Shown here in pieces: positions 34,423-42,174 of a DNA stretch of 64,000 bases. Within the stretch, counting starts at the first letter, position 1. Each line of letters starts with the position of its first letter. The position numbers and the translations under genes were made by a program. Below the pieces are notes generated by a model that ran no database searches, was not told the DNA's origin, and worked only from the letters and a program-made list of their open reading frames with translations. The DNA comes from Pelosinus sp. IPA-1 (GTDB lineage: Bacteria; Bacillota; Negativicutes; DSM-13327). Where the stretch lies: assembly GCF_030269905.1 (NCBI RefSeq), contig NZ_BSVC01000007.1:186001-250000 (forward strand), written 5' to 3'.

Positions 34423-35361
34423 ATGAAATGGGCTGAAATAAGTATTCAGACTACACACGAGGCTGCCGAAACGGTGGCCAATATTTTTCATGAATTAGGT
34501 TCAAGTGGTGTGGTCATTGAAGATCCTGAGCTTGTGAATTCATACCTAACATCAGGTGTATGGGATTATTCTGATATTGAGCAAGAAAGTAATACAGAAA
34601 TTGTAACCGTTAAAGCGTATTTGCCTGTTGATGACCAATTAGATGAAAAGTTGCGTAATTTTGAAGAGGAATTTCAGCAGATTTCCTCTCGTGGTATGGA
34701 CAAAGGAATAGGGGATATGCGGTGCCGTGAAGTACAGGAAGAAGACTGGGCGTCCTCATGGAAAGAGTTCTTTCATCCTATCAAAGTGGGTCAATATATT
34801 GTAATAAAACCATCTTGGGAAGAGTATAAAGCCGCCTCTGATGATCTAGTAATCGAATTAGACCCAGGTATGGCCTTTGGTACAGGTACCCATCAGACGA
34901 CTGCAATGTGCTGTCGTGCCCTAGAAGAAGTCGTTAAACCTGGGTGTCTTGTTTTTGATGTGGGGACAGGTTCAGGTATTTTATCCATAGCCGCGGCTAA
35001 GTTAGGTGCTGCTAGTGTGCAAGCCGTGGATTTAGACAGTGTTGCAGTTAGGGTAGCTGCTGAAAATGTTGCAATTAATCAAGTCGAACATGTTGTAAAA
35101 GTAGCCCAAGGAGATTTGTTGACAGGCGTCACAGGTAAAGCTGATATTGTAATTGCCAATATTATTGCAGATGTAGTTATTAAATTAATTGTTGATATTC
35201 CAGCACGTTTAAAAGAAAATGGTATTTTTATTGCCAGCGGTATTATTAGTGAGCGATTAAGTGATGTTGCTGCTGTCATGTTAGAACATAATTTACTTGT
35301 TGATAAAGTGATCGAAGAAGGTGGCTGGGTGGCGGTCATAGCCCGTAAGGGAGGCTGTTAG
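34423..35361 (+). CDS. prmA: ribosomal protein L11 methyltransferase
   Basis: PrmA trimethylates ribosomal protein L11 with S-adenosylmethionine. From ATG 34423 (AGGGG nine bases upstream) it has 312 residues, the usual length; the frame reaches 34381 without ribosome site. It starts KWAEISIQTTHEAAE, has the L11-recognition N-domain, DPGMAFGTGTHQTT near residue 147, the SAM motif VFDVGTGSGILSIAA near 178, and NIIADV (the NxxA catalytic region). The downstream rsmE starts within two bases, so prmA-rsmE-mtaB form one unit, as in Bacillus. Confidence 0.97.
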   Translation: MKWAEISIQTTHEAAETVANIFHELGSSGVVIEDPELVNSYLTSGVWDYSDIEQESNTEIVTVKAYLPVDDQLDEKLRNFEEEFQQISSRGMDKGIGDMRCREVQEEDWASSWKEFFHPIKVGQYIVIKPSWEEYKAASDDLVIELDPGMAFGTGTHQTTAMCCRALEEVVKPGCLVFDVGTGSGILSIAAAKLGAASVQAVDLDSVAVRVAAENVAINQVEHVVKVAQGDLLTGVTGKADIVIANIIADVVIKLIVDIPARLKENGIFIASGIISERLSDVAAVMLEHNLLVDKVIEEGGWVAVIARKGGC

Positions 35362-35362
35362 G

Positions 35363-36097
35363 GTGCGTCGCTTTTTTATTGCTACGCCATTAGCGGCAGA
35401 AATGTTCATACATGGTCAGGATGCTCATCATATTTGTCGAGTGCTTCGGCTACAAGTTGGTGACAAGATCATAGTGGTGGCTCCTGATGGATTGGCTGGT
35501 ACTGCCGTGATAGAAGAACTTGCTTCTGAACAAGTAAAACTACTGCTCCAAGACGGAATCGTAGAACAAAAGGAAGCACCTGTAAATGTTTACTTAGCTC
35601 AGGGATTGCCAAAGAGTGACAAGATGGATTACATCGTACAAAAGGCCGTAGAGCTTGGAGTAAAAGCGGTATATCCAATACAAATGGAGCACTCGGTTGT
35701 CCAGTATGATCCAGCTAAGAAACTTTCTCGCCGAGATAGGTGGCAAAAGCTTTCCGTAGAAGCAGCAAAGCAATGTGGTCGTACCATTGTGCCTACTGTA
35801 GAACCTATCCAGGGGTTAGCAGATCTTTTTGCCAACCTTCCTTCCGATGTGGCTATCATTATGTTATATGAAGGACGAACATCCCAAGGCTTAAAGCAAG
35901 CATTGATGGAGAAGCCCGCTGCTTCCTACCTTTTGTTGGTTGGACCCGAAGGTGGTTTTAGTGCTAAAGAGGTTGCCCAATGTCAAGAGCAAGGTGCTTC
36001 GATTGTTACGTTAGGGCCACGTATTTTGCGCACTGAAACGGCATCATTAGCGGGAGTGGCAATGATTATGTATGAGTATGGTGATTTGGGGGGTTAA
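35363..36097 (+). CDS. rsmE: 16S rRNA m3U1498 methyltransferase
   Basis: RsmE methylates N3 of U1498 in 16S rRNA on the assembled 30S subunit. The 244-residue protein is a SPOUT enzyme with an N-terminal PUA-like domain (RRFFIATPLAAEMF, HHICRVLRLQVGDKI) and a knotted C-terminal domain with LLVGPEGGFSAKEV and TLGPRILRTETASL, the SAM-binding knot. The GTG start follows the prmA stop by one base, implying translational coupling. Confidence 0.96.
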   Translation: MRRFFIATPLAAEMFIHGQDAHHICRVLRLQVGDKIIVVAPDGLAGTAVIEELASEQVKLLLQDGIVEQKEAPVNVYLAQGLPKSDKMDYIVQKAVELGVKAVYPIQMEHSVVQYDPAKKLSRRDRWQKLSVEAAKQCGRTIVPTVEPIQGLADLFANLPSDVAIIMLYEGRTSQGLKQALMEKPAASYLLLVGPEGGFSAKEVAQCQEQGASIVTLGPRILRTETASLAGVAMIMYEYGDLGG

Positions 36098-36099
36098 TT

Positions 36100-37407
36100 G
36101 TGCCACGAGTTGCATTTACTACCTTAGGATGTAAAGTAAATCAATTTGAAACAGAAGTAATGGAAGGACTTTTTAAACAACGAGGTTATGAAATTCTTCC
36201 TTTTGATCAAGTTGCTGATGTTTACGTGATTAATACTTGCTCCGTTACCCATTTGGGTGAGAAAAAATCTAGACAAATTATTCGCAGAGCGATACGCCTT
36301 AATGACAAGGCTGTAGTGGCTGTGGCTGGTTGTTATGCTCAAGTATCTCCAGAAGAGATTGAAGCCATTGAAGGTGTGAGAGTAATTGTCGGTACGCAAG
36401 ATCGGCATCGCATTGTAGATCTGGTGGAGGAAGCTGTGAATTCCATTTCTCCAGTTAATGTAGTGACGAATATTATGAATGCAGAGCATTTTGAAGATAT
36501 CCCATTATTTGATACACCAGGTCGTACAAGGGCTTTTTTGAAAATTCAAGAAGGTTGTACTAATTTTTGTACATATTGTATTATTCCCTATGCTCGTGGA
36601 CCGTTAAGGTCCCGTCCATTAGAGAGTATTATTACCGAGAGTGAAAAATTAATTGGGGCAGGTTTTAAGGAAATTGTCTTAACAGGTATTCATCTAGGCG
36701 CCTATGGCCGTGGTATGGAGGATAATATTACATTAGTGGATGCAGTAAAGGCAGTGCTTAGTAGAGACGGCCTTACTCGTCTTCGCCTAGGTTCTTTAGA
36801 GTCTATTGAAATATCCGATGAGCTGATTACCATTATGCAGTATGATGATAGATTATGCGATCACTTGCATTTGCCTTTGCAAGCTGGTGATGATACAATT
36901 CTTAAGTCTATGAACCGGCATTATAACTTGGCTGAATATCGACAACTTATTAATAATATTAAGATGTCAATTCCGAGTATCGGGATATCAACAGATATTA
37001 TTGTTGGCTTTCCTGGAGAAACAAGAGAAATGTTTGAGAATGCTTTACAGTTTGTAGAGAAAATGAATTTTTCGCGAATGCATATTTTCCCCTATTCTCG
37101 TCGCAGTGGTACGCCAGCAGCTCAATTTAGTGAGCAGGTAAGTGAAGACGAAAAAAAATATCGAGTAAACAAAATGCAGGAACTGGCAGACCGAAAAGCT
37201 GTAGAGTTTCAGGAGCAATTTTTAAATAAACAATTAGATGTTTTATTCGAGATAGAAAACCAAAAAGATTCTGCAATAATTGATGGACTAACTGGTAATT
37301 ATATTAGGGTATATGTGAATGGAAATAAAAATATGCAAGGCAAAATCTACAAAGTTTTATTGCTAAAAACGTATCAGGATGGCCTGTGGGGCGAAATAGT
37401 ACAGTAA
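36100..37407 (+). CDS. mtaB: tRNA t6A37 methylthiotransferase MtaB
   Basis: MtaB (YqeV type) adds a methylthio group to t6A37 of tRNAs reading ANN codons. The 435-residue protein has the UPF0004 N-domain with cluster Cys residues (TLGCKVNQFE, INTCSVTH, AGCYAQ), the radical SAM motif CTNFCTYC near residue 152, and a C-terminal TRAM domain. It starts with GTG two bases after rsmE, so it is translationally coupled. Length and motif order distinguish it from MiaB, which is longer at the N-terminus. Confidence 0.94.
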   Translation: MPRVAFTTLGCKVNQFETEVMEGLFKQRGYEILPFDQVADVYVINTCSVTHLGEKKSRQIIRRAIRLNDKAVVAVAGCYAQVSPEEIEAIEGVRVIVGTQDRHRIVDLVEEAVNSISPVNVVTNIMNAEHFEDIPLFDTPGRTRAFLKIQEGCTNFCTYCIIPYARGPLRSRPLESIITESEKLIGAGFKEIVLTGIHLGAYGRGMEDNITLVDAVKAVLSRDGLTRLRLGSLESIEISDELITIMQYDDRLCDHLHLPLQAGDDTILKSMNRHYNLAEYRQLINNIKMSIPSIGISTDIIVGFPGETREMFENALQFVEKMNFSRMHIFPYSRRSGTPAAQFSEQVSEDEKKYRVNKMQELADRKAVEFQEQFLNKQLDVLFEIENQKDSAIIDGLTGNYIRVYVNGNKNMQGKIYKVLLLKTYQDGLWGEIVQ

Positions 37408-37558
37408 CTTTTTGAAATTTATTTATTTTATAGCAGGATATCTATAAAAAAGGCAGAATCATTTTATAGGATCAGATACATATAAACAAAGTATATTATC
37501 CTATTAGTGTTTCAGACGTGCTACTTCGTAGTGAACAGAAGAAGGGAGGTGTTGTAGT

Positions 37559-37906
37559 ATGCCACAGGAATGTATTTTTTGCAAAATTGCGGCCAATGAG
37601 ATACCTGTAACGGCAATATACGAGGATGAACATATGATTGTTTTTCCTGATATTAATCCCGTTGCTCCTGTCCATGTGTTAGTAATTCCAAAAAAGCATA
37701 TTGCTAATCTTCTAGAACTGGCGTCTGAAGATGTTTCACTAATGGGTCATATCTTATCAACCATACCAAAGATTGCGTCTAAATTAGGAATCGATGAAGA
37801 TGGATTCCGTTTGGTCGTAAATACGAAGGAGAATGGTGGGCAAACGGTTCATCATTTGCACTGGCACTTGTTAGGTGGTAGGGCAATGACTTGGCCACCA
37901 GGTTGA
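37559..37906 (+). CDS. hinT: HIT family nucleotide hydrolase (HinT)
   Basis: The 115-residue protein is a histidine-triad hydrolase that cleaves AMP-linked phosphoramidates. It starts ECIFCKIAANEIPVTAIYED with CIFC zinc-type Cys residues, and the triad is HHLHWHLLGG near residues 100-109. GGGAGGTG precedes the ATG. The position between mtaB and rpsU is conserved in clostridia-like genomes. Confidence 0.95.
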   Translation: MPQECIFCKIAANEIPVTAIYEDEHMIVFPDINPVAPVHVLVIPKKHIANLLELASEDVSLMGHILSTIPKIASKLGIDEDGFRLVVNTKENGGQTVHHLHWHLLGGRAMTWPPG

Positions 37907-37908
37907 TA

Positions 37909-37938
37909 TTGACAATGCTTACCTTTATCGTGTATAAT
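37909..37938 (+). promoter_or_regulatory. rpsU promoter
   Basis: TTGACA (37909-37914) and TATAAT (37933-37938), spacing 18, stand just after hinT and about 60 bases before rpsU. Confidence 0.75.
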
Positions 37939-38000
37939 TTCTAGGTGTATGTAGAAGAAATACACTTCCCATATCGGTCCAGTGGAGGGAGGGATATCAG

Positions 38001-38174
38001 ATGTCAGAAGTTAAAGTTGGAAAAAATGAAACAATTGATAGTGCACTCCGCAGATTTAAACGTACTTGTCAAAAAGCCGGCACTCTTGCTGAAATAAGGA
38101 AGCGCGAACATTATGAAAAACCTAGCGTAAAGCGCAAGAAAAAATCCGAAGCAGCGCGTAAACGTAAGTTTTAG
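38001..38174 (+). CDS. rpsU: 30S ribosomal protein S21
   Basis: A 57-codon basic protein, too short for a usual ORF cut-off: it begins [20 protein letters not shown] and ends AARKRKF, matching S21, a small-subunit protein needed for initiation. GGAGGGAGGG precedes the ATG and a promoter lies upstream. It is followed 31 bases later by yqeY, the usual rpsU-yqeY pair. All codons are intact. Confidence 0.97.
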   Translation: MSEVKVGKNETIDSALRRFKRTCQKAGTLAEIRKREHYEKPSVKRKKKSEAARKRKF

Positions 38175-38205
38175 TTAGGATTTTCCAAGTTTCGGAGGTT
38201 TTTAT

Positions 38206-38658
38206 ATGTCTTTGAAAGAAAGATTGACAGAAGATATGAAGCAGGCCATGAAGAACAAAGAGGCAGGTAAGTTGCGCCTTTCTGTTATACGTATGGTACG
38301 TGCTAACATAAAGAATGTCGAGATTGACAGTAAACAAGAGCTTTCTGATGATGGGGTTTTAGATGTTGTTGCCAAGGAAGTAAAAATGCGTCGAGATTCA
38401 ATTGAAGAGTTCAAAAAAGGTAATCGCCCAGATTTGGTTGAAAACCTTGAACAAGAGGTTGCTATCTTGATGAATTACTTACCGGAACAACTAAGTGAAG
38501 CTGAAGTTCGCACTTTAGTGGAGCAGGCTGTAGTGGAAGCCAAAGCTGTTAGCCCTAAAGATATGGGTAAAGTGATGGCTGTACTTATGCCGAAAGTTAA
38601 GGGACGTGCTGATGGAAAGTTAGTCAATACCATTGTACGTGAGTTGCTAAATCAATGA
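38206..38658 (+). CDS. yqeY: YqeY / GatB-like domain protein
   Basis: The 150-residue protein belongs to the YqeY family, related to the C-terminal tRNA-binding domain of GatB. It begins SLKERLTEDMKQAMKNKEAGKL, and contains ILMNYLPEQLSEAEV and DMGKVMAVLMPKVKGRADG, typical blocks. Function is unsettled; a tRNA-linked role is inferred from the GatB relation. GGAGG precedes the ATG. It is cotranscribed with rpsU and ends in a terminator. Confidence 0.95.
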   Translation: MSLKERLTEDMKQAMKNKEAGKLRLSVIRMVRANIKNVEIDSKQELSDDGVLDVVAKEVKMRRDSIEEFKKGNRPDLVENLEQEVAILMNYLPEQLSEAEVRTLVEQAVVEAKAVSPKDMGKVMAVLMPKVKGRADGKLVNTIVRELLNQ

Positions 38659-38661
38659 GTT

Positions 38662-38696
38662 AATCCGGTACTTATTTTAAATAAGTACCGGATTTT
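38662..38696 (+). terminator. rpsU-yqeY terminator
   Basis: AATCCGGTACTTATTT / AAATAAGTACCGGATT is a perfect 16-bp stem followed by TTAATTTT. Confidence 0.9.
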
Positions 38697-38700
38697 AATT

Positions 38701-38891
38701 TTATCCGATGACTAAACCGCTCTAAGACCCATCTTCATCTCGTTAACAGCCTATAATATCCTGCCCTCTGGTTAGGATAACAGTCTATAAAACTCGAAGT
38801 AAGTTCGCTCTAAGGATTTTTGAATCCAAGGCTCACTTATATAAGTGGGAGTTAAGAGCGGCTAAGTCCCTGGATAAGTGCGACTAAGATC
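38701..38891 (+). repeat. MITE-like repeat, copy 2
   Basis: About 180-190 bases matching the reverse complement of 21213-21401. The ends are imperfect terminal inverted repeats (TTATCCGATGACTAAACCGC at the left; the right end reads as its complement). It lies right after the yqeY terminator and has no ORF. I see no clear target duplication. Confidence 0.85.
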
Positions 38892-38905
38892 TATAAAATT
38901 AAAAA

Positions 38906-38935
38906 AAATAAGACAAGCTTAAGCTTGTCTTATTT
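38906..38935. repeat. perfect 30-bp palindrome
   Basis: AAATAAGACAAGCTT (38906-38920) is followed with no spacer by its exact reverse complement and TTT. Preceded by A and followed by T residues, it could act as a bidirectional terminator, but no gene other than the repeat separates it from the previous terminator. Confidence 0.8.
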
Positions 38936-39282
38936 TGATGTAGTTAAGTGAAGCATAATTAGTAATTTTATCGAGTGCGAAAATATCTATGTTTTAAAAA
39001 AAGTTAATGCAAATAGTAGAATGATTGTTGTTTCCTATTTGTTATAGTTATTACTAAAAAGAAGCTATATGTTTTGCAAAGTTTAACTAGAAAAATTATA
39101 ATAAGTCCTAGTAAAATAGTTTAAATATATAGTATGAATGTTACAACATATAATACAAATGTAGAGTATAATTAAAGTATAATTTATGTCACTTAATACT
39201 TACAATTAGACATTAACATACAAGCTTCGACAAGTCAAGAGGTTTGTCGAAAAAATAAGTAATAAATTTGGAGGTGATTTGC
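38936..39282 (+). other. AT-rich intergenic region upstream of nfeD
   Basis: About 350 bases of very AT-rich DNA with no ORF, RNA signature or clear promoter that I can single out; several TATAAT-like boxes occur (for example near 39150-39175). A short inverted pair, CTTCGACAAG (39225-39234) and TTTGTCGAAA (39243-39252), lies 30 bases before the nfeD ribosome site. Confidence 0.4.
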
Positions 39283-40572
39283 GTGAAACGTATGCTAATA
39301 AAAATTGTGTTAAGTATGTTTCTTGGAATTTTATTTTATGGCCACTATCCACTAGTGGCTGGGGCGCAGCCAGTCGTTTTTATACAGATAAAAGGAGAGA
39401 TTGATAATAGTCAAGTTGCTCTAGTACACCGTGCAATGGCTGAAGCTGAAAGTCTCGACGCCAAGGCGATCATGATTGAAATTGATACTTTTGGTGGTTT
39501 AGTTGATTCTGCTGTTAAGATTCGTGATATGATAAGCCAGACACCAATTGAGACTATTTGTTATATAAAAAATAGGGCTTGGTCAGCGGGGGCACTGATT
39601 GCTATTTCTCATAAACATATTGCGATCGCGCCCGGAGGGAGCATTGGTGCTGCAGAGCCAATACCGACAACCGAAAAAACGGTTGCTGCTCTAAAAGCCG
39701 AGTTTGCCGCTACCGCCAATAAAAGTGGGCGTAATGTTAAGGTAGCAGAAGCTATGGTTGATAAAACTGTTGGTTTTCCCGGTTATGCGGAACCAGGACA
39801 AATTTTAGCTCTGACAGATTACCAGGCGAAAGAAGTTGGTTATGCTGATTTTATAGCTGCTGATAGGGAGGAGGTTTTATCATACTATGGGTTAGCAGAG
39901 AATGAAAGAAGGGAATATCAGATTGGCTGGTCAGAAAGATTTGCAGGTTGGTTATCCGACCCTACAGTAAAGTCACTCTTGTTATCTGTAATATTTTTGG
40001 CTGTATTTACAGAAATTAAAACAGCAGGATTGGGGGTAGCGGCCTTTACTGGTCTAGTTGCCGCATTGTTGTTCTTTGGCAGCCAATGGTTGACGGGCCT
40101 TGCTGGATGGCTTGAACTTATTTTGTTCATCAGTGGAGCCTTACTTATTTTAATAGAATTATTTGTGCCTGGTTTTGGTTTTTGGGGTATTAGCGGTGCA
40201 AGCTGTATTTTAGTTAGTCTTTTTCTTACTCTAGGAGGGAATGGATCGGCTTTAGCCACATTATCAATGAGTTTAATTGTAGCGATCATTATATTTCTTG
40301 TAGTACTTAAATATTTACCAACAAGTAAATTATGGACTAAGCTGACACTTGCGGATGCAGAGACAAAGGAGCATGGTTTTAGCAGCAGTGCAGATTATAC
40401 TAGCTATATCGGGAAAGAGGGTGTAGTTATAACTTTACTAAGGCCTGCTGGTATGGTTGATATCGAAGGTGTCCACCTAGATGTTATTTCGGAAGGTCAG
40501 TATATTGAACCAGGAGTTCGGGTAAAGGTGGTGAGTTGTAACGGCAGCAGAATTCTTGTAAGACGTGTCTAA
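39283..40572 (+). CDS. NfeD family membrane-bound ClpP-class protease
   Basis: The 429-residue protein starts at GTG 39283, eight bases after GGAGGTG. It has a signal-like N-terminus, a ClpP-class serine protease domain (about residues 28-200, with the nucleophile in WSAGALIAIS and the PGGSIGAAEP segment), several membrane helices (about 228-350), and a C-terminal OB-fold NfeD domain (YIGKEGVVITLLRPAGMV). Such proteins pair with SPFH/flotillin proteins in membrane-domain maintenance. The floA gene follows by 12 bases, the standard partner arrangement. Confidence 0.93.
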   Translation: MKRMLIKIVLSMFLGILFYGHYPLVAGAQPVVFIQIKGEIDNSQVALVHRAMAEAESLDAKAIMIEIDTFGGLVDSAVKIRDMISQTPIETICYIKNRAWSAGALIAISHKHIAIAPGGSIGAAEPIPTTEKTVAALKAEFAATANKSGRNVKVAEAMVDKTVGFPGYAEPGQILALTDYQAKEVGYADFIAADREEVLSYYGLAENERREYQIGWSERFAGWLSDPTVKSLLLSVIFLAVFTEIKTAGLGVAAFTGLVAALLFFGSQWLTGLAGWLELILFISGALLILIELFVPGFGFWGISGASCILVSLFLTLGGNGSALATLSMSLIVAIIIFLVVLKYLPTSKLWTKLTLADAETKEHGFSSSADYTSYIGKEGVVITLLRPAGMVDIEGVHLDVISEGQYIEPGVRVKVVSCNGSRILVRRV

Positions 40573-40584
40573 ATAAAGGAGGAA

Positions 40585-41607
40585 ATGAATATGTTAAACA
40601 TGATTAGTATGATTGGTCCCTTGTTTTTAGTACTATTGGTTGTTATTGGTATTAGTATATTTTTGCATTTTGTCCCCCTTGGATTATGGATTTCAGCCAT
40701 TGCTGCAGGGGTGAGAGTTGGTATTATCACATTGGTTGGTATGAGGCTAAGGCGTGTTCCTCCAGCAAATATCGTTTTGCCGTTAATTAAGGCAAACAAA
40801 GCGGGGCTCGACGTAAATGTTAATCAATTAGAAGCCCATTATTTAGCTGGTGGTAATGTAGACCGTGTGGTTGATGCTTTAATTGCTGCCCATCGGGCTG
40901 AAATTCCCTTACCTTTTGCACGAGCTGCCGCTATTGATTTGGCAGGAAGAAATGTATTGGAAGCCGTGCAAATGAGTGTTAATCCTAAAGTCATTGAGAC
41001 ACCAATCGTTGCGGCTGTAGCAAAAAATGGCATTGAGCTAAAGGTTAAGGCAAGAGTGACGGTGCGAGCCAATATTGATCGTTTGGTAGGCGGTGCTGGA
41101 GAAGCAACTGTCTTAGCTAGAGTAGGTGAGGGAATCATTACGACAGTTGGCTCATCCCATGATCATAAAGACGTATTAGCTAATCCTGATCATATTTCAC
41201 GCACTGTATTAGCAAAAGGCCTCGATGCAGGTACGGCGTTTGAAATATTATCCATTGATATTGCTGATGTGGACGTGGGACGTAATATTGGTGCTGAATT
41301 ATTGACCGACCAAGCAGAGGCGGAAAAGCGAATTGCACAAGCGAAAGCGGAAGAACGTAGGGCTATGGCTGTTGCCAATGAACAAGAAATGAAAGCATAT
41401 ACTCAGGAAATGCAGGCCAAGGTGGTAGAAGCCCAAGCTCAAATTCCTCACGCACTTTCTGTAGCATTAACAGAAGGCCGTATTGGGGTTATGGATTATT
41501 ATAATATGAACAATATTATGGCAGATACTCAAATGCGGGAAACAATTAGTAAGTCTGGACCTGCAATACCTCCTTCTTCAAATAAGATTGAAGAACCAAG
41601 GAAATAG
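40585..41607 (+). CDS. floA: flotillin-like protein FloA (YqfA)
   Basis: FloA scaffolds functional membrane microdomains. The 340-residue protein has an N-terminal membrane hairpin (about residues 8-50), an SPFH-type domain ([21 protein letters not shown] onward), and a Glu/Ala coiled-coil C-terminal region (about 235-290, [20 protein letters not shown]). GGAGG precedes the ATG. It follows the NfeD protease gene, as in Bacillus yqeZ-yqfA. Confidence 0.96.
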   Translation: MNMLNMISMIGPLFLVLLVVIGISIFLHFVPLGLWISAIAAGVRVGIITLVGMRLRRVPPANIVLPLIKANKAGLDVNVNQLEAHYLAGGNVDRVVDALIAAHRAEIPLPFARAAAIDLAGRNVLEAVQMSVNPKVIETPIVAAVAKNGIELKVKARVTVRANIDRLVGGAGEATVLARVGEGIITTVGSSHDHKDVLANPDHISRTVLAKGLDAGTAFEILSIDIADVDVGRNIGAELLTDQAEAEKRIAQAKAEERRAMAVANEQEMKAYTQEMQAKVVEAQAQIPHALSVALTEGRIGVMDYYNMNNIMADTQMRETISKSGPAIPPSSNKIEEPRK

Positions 41608-41615
41608 GTGATACT

Positions 41616-41963
41616 ATGGATAATTTATTACCTTTAGCATTAATTGCGGCTATGTACTTAATTCCTCCTTTATGGCGGCATTACATAAAGCCAAAAAAAG
41701 TAAGCAAGGTATCTGTAGAACAAGTGTTACCTCCTATGGAGAATGAGTATGAAGAAAGTTTACTGATGGATACACCCCATGCACATAGTTCTCAAATATC
41801 CTCTAATGTAACTGATAAAAATGAGCTTGTAAATAATATAGAGAAAGAATTATCCCCTTGGGAGGGAAAGCTAAGTGAGAGTGTCATCCAAAATGGTGTG
41901 ATTTTTGCCGAGATATTACAACCTCCACGGGCGTATAGACCATTTAAAGGGAAATTTAAATAA
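41616..41963 (+). CDS. small membrane-anchored hypothetical protein
   Basis: No family recognised. The 115-residue product has one N-terminal hydrophobic segment (about residues 3-19), a basic stretch (KPKKVSKV) just inside, then an acidic, disordered-looking middle and a C-terminal segment GVIFAEILQPPRAYRPFKGKF. It follows floA by eight bases with its own AGGTG site, so it belongs to the nfeD-floA operon and may be a membrane-domain partner; Bacillus has the differently sized yqfB at this place. Confidence 0.75.
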   Translation: MDNLLPLALIAAMYLIPPLWRHYIKPKKVSKVSVEQVLPPMENEYEESLLMDTPHAHSSQISSNVTDKNELVNNIEKELSPWEGKLSESVIQNGVIFAEILQPPRAYRPFKGKFK

Positions 41964-42008
41964 GTCTGAACAATAAAGATAAAAATTATTGATTTGAAAT
42001 AGAAAGAA

Positions 42009-42045
42009 AATAACAGGGTAAATAAACCCTGTTATTTTTTTTTGT
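42009..42045 (+). terminator. terminator of the nfeD-floA operon
   Basis: AATAACAGGGT / ACCCTGTTATT encloses a short A-rich loop and is followed by nine T. Confidence 0.9.
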
Positions 42046-42174
42046 TTTTTAGCACAACATAAGTAATAATAAATAAATTATCTATGCATGGAATGAAAGA
42101 TAATTAAAAAAGTACTACTAATTCAAGAAGTAGAGGAGATTGCCAACTTAATAAAATAAAGGGAGGCGTAATCT

